From contig OZ246012.1 of assembly GCA_965230615.1 (NCBI GenBank), forward strand, positions 3,472,001 to 3,536,000: a DNA stretch of 64,000 nucleotides, given 5' to 3'. A program made the translations under genes and the position numbers. The stretch is from G965230615 sp965230615. GTDB lineage: Bacteria > Pseudomonadota > Gammaproteobacteria > HTCC5015. The notes beneath the pieces were generated by a model that saw only the letters and a list, made by a program, of their open reading frames with translations, made no database searches and was not told where the DNA came from. Position 1 is the first letter of the stretch; the number at the start of each line of letters is the position of its first letter. Shown piece after piece: positions 32,624 through 41,329 of the stretch.

Positions 32624-33469
32624 ATGACTTTTTTTAAAAAAATATTTCAAAGTTTTTCTGGGATTTTTTCGCCGACAAAAATTCAGTATGACTATACATG
32701 GCAAGCAGCCTGGTCTGATACTCTGCAGTCAAATGTTAATTTTTATCGTGGTTTGTCAGTCGAAGATAAGCTTACCTTTGAGCAACGCTGTTTGCTCTTT
32801 ATTAATACCACTAGAATTGAAGCAGGGGCTTTTGAGGTTACCGATAAAGATCGTCTATTAGTGGCAGCCAGCGCTGTTATCCCAGTATGGGCCTTTCCCG
32901 ACTGGCATTATTTTAATCTGCAAGCGGTATTTCTGTTGCCGGGCGCTTTCAATGAGCGCTTTGAGTGTGGCCAGCCTGATTCAAATATAACGGGCATGGT
33001 CGGTACCGGCCCTATGGCAGGTAAAATGGCATTAAGTCGCCCGAATTTACATTATGGTTTTGAAAATGATCGTGATAAGCGTAATGTTGGTATTCATGAA
33101 TTCGTACATTTGGTTGATATGCAAGACGGTCAATGTGATGGTTTACCCGAGCGTTTGCATCAGTTTCAGTACACACAGCCATGGCTGGACTTTATTGAGC
33201 ACAAAATTGCTGAAATTGAAGATGGTAAAAGTAATATTCGTCAATATGGCGCAACTAACCGTCAAGAATTTTTGGCTGTGGTATCAGAGTATTTTTTTGA
33301 GCGGCCCGCAATGTTACAAAAAAAGCATCCTAAGCTATTCGCAGCATTAAGTCGGTTTTATCAGCTAAATGTTTTAGAAATTGTGAAAGATACTAAAGTG
33401 CGAAGTAAGTCGCCTTGTCCTTGTGGTAGTGGCAAACGCTATAAGCATTGCTGTATGCCAGCCCCTTAA
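32624..33469 (+). CDS. MtfA-like zinc peptidase with C-terminal SEC-C motif
   Basis: 281 residues. It matches MtfA (Mlc titration factor A, peptidase family M90): LTFEQRCLLFINTTRIEAG near the start, IPVWAFPDWHYFNL, then the zinc site HEFVHLVD (His158, Glu159, His162) and the later E in QEFLAVVSEYFFERP. In Escherichia coli MtfA is an aminopeptidase that binds the glucose repressor Mlc. Here the protein ends with CPCGSGKRYKHCC, a SEC-C zinc motif as found at the end of SecA, which is not part of the E. coli protein. No signal peptide, so cytosolic. An upstream TTG at 32606 is a weaker start. Confidence 0.88.
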   Translation: MTFFKKIFQSFSGIFSPTKIQYDYTWQAAWSDTLQSNVNFYRGLSVEDKLTFEQRCLLFINTTRIEAGAFEVTDKDRLLVAASAVIPVWAFPDWHYFNLQAVFLLPGAFNERFECGQPDSNITGMVGTGPMAGKMALSRPNLHYGFENDRDKRNVGIHEFVHLVDMQDGQCDGLPERLHQFQYTQPWLDFIEHKIAEIEDGKSNIRQYGATNRQEFLAVVSEYFFERPAMLQKKHPKLFAALSRFYQLNVLEIVKDTKVRSKSPCPCGSGKRYKHCCMPAP

Positions 33470-33862
33470 TGTTTATACAATATTGATGCTAATAAGATTC
33501 TAATTGTGAGTAAAGGTTGGCTATCTTTTATTTAATGCTTAGTTAAGAGGTTTGCTACTCATTGTATCCTGCTGGTTTCTAATGCCTAAGCTATATACTT
33601 AGGTAAATGCGGTTGGCAATGTTGTATCATTTTTGTCAAGAGCTTGTGGCAATATATTTAGAAAATCCTGGCGCTTTTCCTTATATTTCGCAACTGCTTG
33701 ACAGTGTTCACGTTAACAAAGCGATCATGAGGTGCCGTCATGTACAAACTCTATACGAGTAAGGTGCGTAATTTTCCTGGGTTTTGCTAAGGCTACCCCC
33801 TTTGTTTTATGCACCATTCAGCATAAAATATAGACTATATAAACTTAGCATGTATGGATTGA
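33470..33862. other. Upstream region of the two-component genes
   Basis: About 390 bases. An 8-base perfect inverted repeat TTTTATGC/GCATAAAA (33805-33812 with 33821-33828) lies 35 bases before the response regulator start and is a candidate autoregulatory site. No gene seen otherwise. Confidence 0.35.
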
Positions 33863-34564
33863 ATGATTGTGCAAGATATTCAGGCCACTATACTCATAAT
33901 TGAAGATAACAATGATATAGCAATTGTTGTCGGTAGCTATCTTGCAAAGCAAGGCTATCAGGTGGATTATGCTGCTGATGGAGTCGCCGGCTTGCATTTG
34001 GCTGTCAGCAATGACTACGATGTTATTTTGTTGGATATTATGCTGCCGGGTATGGATGGAACTGAGGTTTGTCAAAAGCTCCGTCAGGAGGCGCATAAAG
34101 ATACCCCTGTTATTATGCTGACCGCAAGAGATAGCACTGCTGACAAAGTTATTGGTTTAGATTGTGGTGCTGATGACTACTTGGTGAAGCCCTTTGATAT
34201 TCAAGAGTTGGAAGCACGTGTTCGTGCGCAAGCCAGGCGTCGTCGAGGTTTGTTAAACCATGAAGTGTTAACAGTTGGTGATCTTATTTTGGATTTGGGT
34301 ACATTGCGTGCCAAGCGTGCTGGTCAACCGATTAGCCTAACGCCGATTGGTATTAAATTACTCAGTGCCCTAATGCGAGCTTCACCCAATGTTATCAGCC
34401 GCCGGGAACTAGAAAAAGAAATCTGGCCCGACGAGCCACCTAATAGTGACGCTTTGAGAAGTCATTTGTATACTTTGCGCAAAGCCATCGATAAACCTTT
34501 CCCTGAGCAGCTACTGAAAACATTGCCTGGTAGTGGCTTTCAATTGGTAGACGATTATGAGTGA
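33863..34564 (+). CDS. OmpR-family response regulator
   Basis: 233 residues. Receiver domain 1-120 with acidic pocket (IIEDNND), phospho-acceptor Asp58 (VILLDIMLPGMDG), Thr87 (MLTARD) and Lys109 (YLVKPFD). C-terminal winged helix 135-230 of the OmpR/PhoB type (LTPIGIKLLSALMRASPNVISRREL...HLYTLRKAID). It overlaps the following kinase gene by eight bases, so the pair is translationally coupled. Targets cannot be read directly. Confidence 0.95.
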   Translation: MIVQDIQATILIIEDNNDIAIVVGSYLAKQGYQVDYAADGVAGLHLAVSNDYDVILLDIMLPGMDGTEVCQKLRQEAHKDTPVIMLTARDSTADKVIGLDCGADDYLVKPFDIQELEARVRAQARRRRGLLNHEVLTVGDLILDLGTLRAKRAGQPISLTPIGIKLLSALMRASPNVISRRELEKEIWPDEPPNSDALRSHLYTLRKAIDKPFPEQLLKTLPGSGFQLVDDYE

Positions 34565-35861
34565 AACACAAGGTTTCATGAAGCGGCTTGGTAGAGCCTT
34601 TTTGTTGCAGGGTTTGTTGATAAGTATAGTGGCAGTATTAAGTCTTTCTGTTACGACGATTGTTATTAAAGATATTCTAGTTCGCAAAGCGCTTGAGTTA
34701 GAAGCGGAGCATTTCTGGAAAAATTATAATAACGATAAAGCATTCCCACTGTCAAACACCTACAATCTATTGGGGTATCTGCAAGGACGCTCGTTAAATA
34801 TTCCTTTAGAAATTGCTCAGTTATCTCCTGGTGTGCATGAATATAAAGATGGTGATTTAGTTAAAATAATCTATGTCTCTATAGTCGATAACAAAAAACT
34901 TTACCTGGTATACAATAATGCCCAAGTTAATAAGCTTGTTATGCTCTATGCGCTTGTGCCTTTGGGGTTTGTTCTGGTATTGATTTATTTAAGTGGCTGG
35001 CTGGCTTATCGAATATCTGATCGTGCGTTTTCGCCTATTACCTGGTTAGCTGAAAGAGTAAATGACTTAAACCCTGCTGAACCAGATGGAAATATATTTG
35101 TAATGGATGACTTTCGCTCTGATGCTAACTATGCCAATGGCGATTATGCCAAGGGTAATTATGAGGTGTCCATTCTAACCAAGGCAATGCATGGTTTTAC
35201 CAAGCGCCTGAATCGCTTTGTTGAGCGTGAAAGAAATTTGACGCGTGATGCTAGTCATGAATTACGCACACCCCTAACAGTGATTAATGCATCCGCTGAT
35301 GTCTTGCTGTTGGAGGGTGAGTTATCTATGGAGGCAAAGACGTCGGTTGATAGAATTAAACGTTGCTGCAATGATATGCAGGAAATTATTGATGCTTTTT
35401 TAATGCTGGCTAGAGAAAGTGAAGCTGGCGATATTGATGAGTGCACTGATATCGTTGCTTTAGCAAAAGAAGAAGTTGGGCAGGCTGAATTCCTTATTAT
35501 GGATAAACCTGTTGTTATAGAGATAAGCTATGATTGTGAATTGATTGTTCAAGCCCCGAAAAAAGTTGTTAGTGTTTTGCTGGGAAACTTATTGCGTAAT
35601 GCGATCAAATATACCAAACAAGGTTTTGTGAAGGTACATATTACTCAAAATGCCATTAGCATTGAAGATAGTGGGCCTGGTATTGTGCAGCAGGAGTTAG
35701 AACAGGTGTTTAGACCGTTTTTTCGAGGTAAAGCGCAGGCGCAAAATGGTTATGGTGTAGGGCTGGCTATAGTGAAAAGGATACTGCAGCAGTTCAGTTG
35801 GCAAATCAATATCGAGAGTACCGTAGGTGTAGGTACCAGGATTACAGTAAATTTTGCTTAA
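34557..35861 (+). CDS. Sensor histidine kinase, partner of the preceding regulator
   Basis: 434 residues. Membrane helices at ~15-37 and ~127-150 flank a small periplasmic sensor loop of about 90 residues. After a HAMP-like linker comes the HisKA H-box with His234 (RDASHELRTPLTVI), then the ATPase domain with N-box (LLGNLLRNAIKYTK), G1 (EDSGPGI), and G2 (GYGVGLAIVKR). Typical envelope-sensing EnvZ/QseC-like architecture. It starts inside the end of the regulator gene, showing a single operon. Confidence 0.95.
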   Translation: MSETQGFMKRLGRAFLLQGLLISIVAVLSLSVTTIVIKDILVRKALELEAEHFWKNYNNDKAFPLSNTYNLLGYLQGRSLNIPLEIAQLSPGVHEYKDGDLVKIIYVSIVDNKKLYLVYNNAQVNKLVMLYALVPLGFVLVLIYLSGWLAYRISDRAFSPITWLAERVNDLNPAEPDGNIFVMDDFRSDANYANGDYAKGNYEVSILTKAMHGFTKRLNRFVERERNLTRDASHELRTPLTVINASADVLLLEGELSMEAKTSVDRIKRCCNDMQEIIDAFLMLARESEAGDIDECTDIVALAKEEVGQAEFLIMDKPVVIEISYDCELIVQAPKKVVSVLLGNLLRNAIKYTKQGFVKVHITQNAISIEDSGPGIVQQELEQVFRPFFRGKAQAQNGYGVGLAIVKRILQQFSWQINIESTVGVGTRITVNFA

Positions 35862-35990
35862 TGCTGGTCACTGGTATAGCTACTCAAGTGCTGCTGACAG
35901 TTTGTCGTTGCCTGCTCAGGGCGTATAGCCTATGATTAATGCAGCTTAGATTAAAGCCGGTTTAATGCTATTTTACTCCAGGATAGGCAA

Positions 35991-36383
35991 ATGAATGATT
36001 TTTCAAGCCATAGGCAGCCCGAAGTCGATATTGTGTTTATCCAAGCGAAGACCCGCTTGGCGATTACCTTGGCATGTGGTGGTATGTTGTCATTAATTGT
36101 CGGTTTGCTGGTTTTATTATTCGGTGCCTCCACTTCTGATAAAGCCATATTCTCTGTGGCAACAATCGAAGTTTCTGCCTCCGGTATTGGCGCAGTTATT
36201 ATGGCGACATCAGTAATGTGGGCTTATATCGCGTATAAAGTCAGGCCAACCTATAGTGCTTCGCATCGTGTTACACATAAAGTGGCTGCTGATGGTAGCG
36301 AAGCCTTTTATCATGCTATGGATACCACACAGCAAATTCCGAAAGAGACCATTAAGCAGGCAATCGAAGACCGTCGAAATTAG
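35991..36383 (+). CDS. Small inner-membrane protein, unknown
   Basis: 130 residues with two membrane helices (about 25-48 and 58-80) and a cytosolic C-terminal tail (SHRVTHKVAADGSEAFYHAM...). AGGCAA lies just before the ATG. Ends with a strong terminator. No family recognised. Confidence 0.6.
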   Translation: MNDFSSHRQPEVDIVFIQAKTRLAITLACGGMLSLIVGLLVLLFGASTSDKAIFSVATIEVSASGIGAVIMATSVMWAYIAYKVRPTYSASHRVTHKVAADGSEAFYHAMDTTQQIPKETIKQAIEDRRN

Positions 36384-36427
36384 CATGATATTGCCGCTGC
36401 TAGCTGTGGCTAGTTTTGTCTAGAATA

Positions 36428-36452
36428 AAAACCCGCTAATGGCGGGTTTTTT
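36428..36452 (+). terminator. Rho-independent terminator
   Basis: AAAACCCGC / GCGGGTTTT stem with a five-base loop and a T-run (36447-36452). Confidence 0.9.
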
Positions 36453-36671
36453 GTTGGTTGGTATCAATGGTGTAATTGCAGGTAATTGCTTTTAATTGGG
36501 TTTACTCTATTCTGCATAGGTCAAAATGCAAATGATGCCATTAGAAGCTTAGCATGCAATATATGTCTTATTTGCTTAAGGTAAGAACCATAAAGACTAA
36601 GAAGCCTGACTATCATTAGTTAGTGGCTTATTAGGCGTCGAGGAACAACCAATTAAATCATGGAGGGTGCT

Positions 36672-38234
36672 GTGAATAAACCTTATTCAGTGCTTTATAC
36701 AATAACTATCGTATTGTCATTAGTCTCTTCTATTAGTTATGCGCAAAATAACGGAGCTAATAATATTCAATCGTTGATGCTTTATCGTAGTTTTATTCAA
36801 GATGCACAAGATTGCAGTGTAAGCATAAAGAATAAGCAGCCTGTGTTTGCCAAGGCGGTAGCAGGTTCGGCTGCGGCTAGCTGCCCCGATGCATTTGCCT
36901 GGACACAGTTCTTGTCGGCAATTAATAATCATTTCTGGAATTGGGGCTTGGATCAAACGGTCTGGCCACAAAAGCCTTGGCCACTTTGCCAAGGCAAAAA
37001 AACTAAAAAATGCTGTAATCCAGATGAGCTTGTGCCCATTAATTCCAAAAAGTTTGGTCATTGTCCTTATAACCGCCAAGACTATAAGCAGCCTACCCCA
37101 TTACCTGCTCAACCAGGTTCTAGCCCTGGAGGTGCAGTTATAAATCATCGAGGTTTGAACGTTGTTGATAAATTAGACCCAGGACGCCTGCTGCGTGATT
37201 TAGAGTTAGAGCTGGTTTTTAGAAATAAACCAATGATTGATTATATTTATAAAAAGAATCTTTACAATACCAATGGTTTAGCTGCTGTTAATCAACAACA
37301 GAATAAAGCAATAAGTAAAGGTGATATCGGCAAAGCTCAGCGTTTGCAAATACGTTTTCCTATAGATGCGGTAATGGTAAAAGCAGATTTTATTCATCAA
37401 GATATTATGTTGAACCAAGGATTGATTCGGAAGAAAGATAAGCAAGGTAAAAAACTGGTTCCGCCGCAGAATCCTGATTACCCTTATCTTACCGTGGAAA
37501 TTAAAGGTAGTGGCAAAGCGGGTGATGTGCCAGGTTTATACTATATGGTGGCGATGACGAATGCTTCAAAAGCCTTACCGATATGGCATTGGTATGCGAT
37601 GGAACATGTAGCAAATCGTGGCCGCTGTGATTATGTAGGCTGTAATGATAGTTATGGTTATACTGTTAATGGTAAGGCGCAAGCGGGTGCTGACTTTGGG
37701 CCTCACTTTATTGCGCCTAAAACCGTACTGAATAATGATAGAGCGTCGGGTAATGACCCATTATTTGATACGGGTAAAGTCTATTTGCCTCCTGAGACAG
37801 GCGAAAAAATCACTAAGGACTTACAGCAGCTATATAAAGGTATGGGTATTGCCATCGATAAAAAGGATAGAGATTATAAAGTGATTTCCCCAACAGATCC
37901 GGCTTGGCTTAGCTATCGCTTGAAGGGCACACAATCATCATTTACCACTGCTAATGGTGTGCCAACGGGCACTGGTGCGACTGTCACAGAAGGCGGCTTT
38001 GTAAACTCAGCCTCCTGTGCCACTTGCCACTCACAAGCGGCTGTGAATAGCAGTGGTGGCATTGCTTTGCAAGGCGTGGGTGCTACATGGCGACCGAACC
38101 TGTTTGGTTATCAGCAGGTGGTTATGGGGAGTCCTGATATGGATTGGTTTTATAATCCTGGTACAGAGGTAATTACGGCAACACAAGTTGACTTCGTTTG
38201 GGGCATTTTAAATGCGCAACCGCTTGCCAAATAA
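36672..38234 (+). CDS. Exported single-haem protein, family member C (unrecognised family)
   Basis: 520 residues. The GGAGG at 36662-36666 is correctly spaced only for the GTG at 36672, which then gives a clean signal peptide (VNKPYSVLYTITIVLSLVSS, cleavage near SYA); an in-frame ATG at 36660 would put the ribosome binding site inside the gene. Family blocks: FAWTQFLSAINN, IDAVMVKADFIHQD, VAMTNASKALPIWHWYAMEHVANRGRCDY, YRLKGTQSSF and haem motif CATCH at 449-453, ending VDFVWGILNAQP. The order is the same as in members A and B. Cys pair GRCDYVGC is also seen in member A (GRCDWLDC), so there may be a conserved disulphide. Confidence 0.75.
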   Translation: MNKPYSVLYTITIVLSLVSSISYAQNNGANNIQSLMLYRSFIQDAQDCSVSIKNKQPVFAKAVAGSAAASCPDAFAWTQFLSAINNHFWNWGLDQTVWPQKPWPLCQGKKTKKCCNPDELVPINSKKFGHCPYNRQDYKQPTPLPAQPGSSPGGAVINHRGLNVVDKLDPGRLLRDLELELVFRNKPMIDYIYKKNLYNTNGLAAVNQQQNKAISKGDIGKAQRLQIRFPIDAVMVKADFIHQDIMLNQGLIRKKDKQGKKLVPPQNPDYPYLTVEIKGSGKAGDVPGLYYMVAMTNASKALPIWHWYAMEHVANRGRCDYVGCNDSYGYTVNGKAQAGADFGPHFIAPKTVLNNDRASGNDPLFDTGKVYLPPETGEKITKDLQQLYKGMGIAIDKKDRDYKVISPTDPAWLSYRLKGTQSSFTTANGVPTGTGATVTEGGFVNSASCATCHSQAAVNSSGGIALQGVGATWRPNLFGYQQVVMGSPDMDWFYNPGTEVITATQVDFVWGILNAQPLAK

Positions 38235-38323
38235 TGCTAGTGATCATCTTTTAATACACAATAGTGTTGTGCAGCGTTAAGATTGGCATTTGAGTTGGCT
38301 AAGATGTCACTTTAAGTTCAAGT

Positions 38324-38370
38324 AGCAGCAGGGTTATATTGTCAATTAAATATAATCCTGTTGTTACTCT
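38324..38370 (+). terminator. Long hairpin after member C gene
   Basis: A 17-base stem with three G-T pairs joins 38324-38340 to 38349-38365 across an eight-base loop. The tail is only moderately T-rich. Probable terminator or mRNA 3'-end stabiliser. Confidence 0.5.
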
Positions 38371-38628
38371 TTCCGAGTTCTTTCAGCAAAAGTCGTAAAT
38401 CGTTTTACTCTCATCAAGTTTTCTTAATATATAGGTCTATTTTTTCTTGGTTGCTCATTGACCATGGCGTTTGTTAGCATTCGACTTGGGATAATTATTA
38501 AAACTATCAGGTGGCGAGTTACAGGGAGCTGAATTAAACAGGCTAATCGCATGAGTATAATCATGCTTGTCACATATAAGTGATGAACAAGCTCCACTAC
38601 ATCTGATATGCAAATTCACAGGCATATT

Positions 38629-41199
38629 ATGAAAATAATTCTATCTAATAATAAGCTGCCGCTTGCAGCGTTTTTACTTGCTATAGCCACTCTTCTGTCC
38701 GCCTGTGGTGGTGGCGGGGGGAGTGGTAACTCTAATAATGATACAGGTAACTCAAATAGCACGAGTGATACCGATAATAATACCGGTAATGATGTCGTTG
38801 ATAATAACACGCCGAATGCTGCCCCTGCTTTTACCTCGGGTATCAGTGCAACTGTTAATGAAAATATTAATGATACTGTCTATATGGCAACGGCAAGTGA
38901 TAGTGATGACGATATCCTCAGCTTCAGTTTGACCGGTGGTGCTGACCAAGCACTTTTTAATATTGATAGCGCATCGGGTGCGGTAAGCTTTATCAACTCG
39001 CCTGACTTCGAAAACCCTGCTGATGCCGATATGGATAATATCTACGATGTTCAGCTAAGTGTTAGCGATGGTCAAGGCGAGAGCGCAGACCTGTCGCTCA
39101 GTATTACGGTTAATAATGTGGATCAACTTGAGTTTCGAGTAGACTTTCCACGAGCAAACTCCAATCTTGGTGTGGTAACAGAGCAAGTGATTACAACCGG
39201 GCGTGTGATCGATACAGAGGATGGTATGGTTGATATCGCAAATCTTGCCTCGATCAATGTTAACGGTGTACCAGCTAGGTTTTCGATAACCCCACCAGTG
39301 CGTTGGGCAACAACGTATACGTCAGCAATGCCAACGAATACCTTAACAGCAAGCCTGGAGACAGTGGAAGATGGCATGTTCACGCAGTCATTTTCGGTAA
39401 AAAATGAGCCTGCTATAGGGATATTGCAAGGTGGTACTTTTGATGCAGCAAATGATCGAGTGTATATCACAGACTTTGCGCGTAATGCTGTTATGTCGGT
39501 TGATATAAATACCGGTTTACGCACACTGCTCTCTGGTGGTGATATCTTTCCAGGTGCTGAGACCGGAGCAAATGTTGGCACAGGCGATGCTATTCGTATT
39601 CCGTCTACACCAGCACTGGACTTAGATGGCAATCGCTTGTTCTTTGCAGATTTTATTAGGGATACTCTGGCCGCTGTTGATTTGGATAGTGGTAATCGTA
39701 GTGTAATATCGAGCGAACTGATGAGCAGCGATGAGACGCGCTTGAGTGCAGTTGATGGTATCTTTACTGATTTGGTCAACAATCGTCTCTTAGTTGCTGA
39801 TCGTAATGCTGCTGTATTGATGAGTATTGATTTAAGTACAGGTGAACGTTCAGTTGTTTCTAATAGTAATGTTGGAGCCGGAACTAATTTTGTATCGACT
39901 TTCGGTTTGGCCGTGGATATAAATAATAATCAAGCATTTATTGCAGATAATAACCTTGATGTTTTGTTTCATGTCGATTTGAGTACGGGCAATCGCAGCA
40001 TTATTTCCGGCAGTGGTGTGGGGACAGGTATTGCTTTTAGAAACCCAACCAATATTTTTCTAGATGCAGCTAATAATCGAATATTAGTGACTGATACCAG
40101 CTCAATCATTGCGGTTGATTTGGATACTGGTAATCGCTCAACATTTGCCAATGATAGTATTGGTAATGGGCCTAGAATCTCTTCAGTAAAATATATTGAT
40201 ATCGATAGTGATAACAATGAGTTATTGATCATATCAGGCCGGACTATTTTAGCCATCAATTTAAATACTGCAGATCGACGTGTTATTTCAGATAATAGTC
40301 TGGGGCAGGGGGTACCATTATCCAATGGTCGTGCCGTAAGACTCGATGTTGAAAATAACCGTCTATACATTATGCAGCAACGCTCTTTGGTCAGGATGGA
40401 CTTGGCGACAGGTGATCGTACATTTATCGCAAACGACGCTTTGGCTGGTGATCCGACAGGCACTGGGCCAAATACCACAGTTGCTTCATCGTTAGCGCTG
40501 GACGTACCTAATAATCGCGCTTTTACGGTAGATTTTAATTTGCAAGCATTGCTCTCCATCGACTTAAATACAGGCGATAGAGTTGTTATATCAGACGCAA
40601 GCCAGGGTACAGGTACTGCTTTGCAACGTCCAACTGGGGTTGCATTAGACGCTGAGAATAATCGAGCACTGCTTGTTGATATTGACCTGAGTGCACTGTT
40701 ATCGGTCGATCTGGAAAGTGGTGACCGTAATATTATTTCTGATACCAATAACGGTGCTGGGCCAAATTTTAATCGGCCAGAGTTTGTTTATTATGATCAG
40801 CTTGAAAACCGTGCAATTATTACGGACCCTGAACTCGAAGCTATATTTCTTGTCGATCTGACAAGTGGCGACCGGGTGATATTGAGCGATATCAATAATG
40901 GTATTGGCGATAGAATTAGTTCTCCATTAGATCTGGATTTGGATCGAGACAATAATCGAGTGTTGGTTGTAGATAACAATAGTAATGCGATTTATGCTAT
41001 CGACCTTGATAGCGGAGATCGGCAACAAATCACTGGGCCAGATCGAGGTAGGGGTTTGGCTTTGAGTGCGCCTTATAGCTTAGCAGTAGATGCCTCAGCG
41101 GATATCGCCTTTGCAATAGGCACAGGCTCTGGTGTCACTCAGGTGCAGGCGGTTGAGTTAAATACCGGGGATCGTGTTGTTACCTCTAGAGGTCCATAG
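38629..41199 (+). CDS. Cadherin-like and beta-propeller lipoprotein
   Basis: 856 residues. Lipobox LLSAC (Cys26) followed by Gly/Ser/Asn/Asp linker, so surface or outer-membrane anchored. Residues about 65-160 are a cadherin-like/Ig-like calcium domain (ISATVNENINDTVYMATASDSDDD...). From about 265 to the end come about 12 to 13 repeats of roughly 45-50 residues with the core pattern ...N.RalV.D.....LLSVDL.TGDR..ISD...G.G....P..., which should fold into one or two beta-propellers of NHL/YWTD type. AGG precedes the ATG at 38629; an earlier ATG at 38608 is less likely. Could be an adhesin or ligand-binding surface protein. No catalytic residues seen. Confidence 0.8.
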   Translation: MKIILSNNKLPLAAFLLAIATLLSACGGGGGSGNSNNDTGNSNSTSDTDNNTGNDVVDNNTPNAAPAFTSGISATVNENINDTVYMATASDSDDDILSFSLTGGADQALFNIDSASGAVSFINSPDFENPADADMDNIYDVQLSVSDGQGESADLSLSITVNNVDQLEFRVDFPRANSNLGVVTEQVITTGRVIDTEDGMVDIANLASINVNGVPARFSITPPVRWATTYTSAMPTNTLTASLETVEDGMFTQSFSVKNEPAIGILQGGTFDAANDRVYITDFARNAVMSVDINTGLRTLLSGGDIFPGAETGANVGTGDAIRIPSTPALDLDGNRLFFADFIRDTLAAVDLDSGNRSVISSELMSSDETRLSAVDGIFTDLVNNRLLVADRNAAVLMSIDLSTGERSVVSNSNVGAGTNFVSTFGLAVDINNNQAFIADNNLDVLFHVDLSTGNRSIISGSGVGTGIAFRNPTNIFLDAANNRILVTDTSSIIAVDLDTGNRSTFANDSIGNGPRISSVKYIDIDSDNNELLIISGRTILAINLNTADRRVISDNSLGQGVPLSNGRAVRLDVENNRLYIMQQRSLVRMDLATGDRTFIANDALAGDPTGTGPNTTVASSLALDVPNNRAFTVDFNLQALLSIDLNTGDRVVISDASQGTGTALQRPTGVALDAENNRALLVDIDLSALLSVDLESGDRNIISDTNNGAGPNFNRPEFVYYDQLENRAIITDPELEAIFLVDLTSGDRVILSDINNGIGDRISSPLDLDLDRDNNRVLVVDNNSNAIYAIDLDSGDRQQITGPDRGRGLALSAPYSLAVDASADIAFAIGTGSGVTQVQAVELNTGDRVVTSRGP

Positions 41200-41225
41200 A
41201 TAATTCGTTTATATACTCATCTCAA

Positions 41226-41257
41226 AACAAAGCCTCAAATATAATTGAGGCTTTGTT
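41226..41257. terminator. Bidirectional terminator
   Basis: Perfect 13-base stem, AACAAAGCCTCAA with TTGAGGCTTTGTT, across a six-base loop, between convergent genes. Confidence 0.9.
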
Positions 41258-41329
41258 GTATTGATAAAACCTGGCTTGATAAGTCAATGTGTGACTCGGC
41301 TGGATGATGCCAAGTGCATAATAGGTATA

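Noticed and set aside
33698..33703. TTGACA as -35 of the two-component promoter
   Set aside because: No acceptable -10 follows at the right spacing.
39123..40748. Long minus-strand open frames opposite the beta-propeller lipoprotein
   Set aside because: They mirror the repeat periodicity of the real gene and lack ribosome binding sites.
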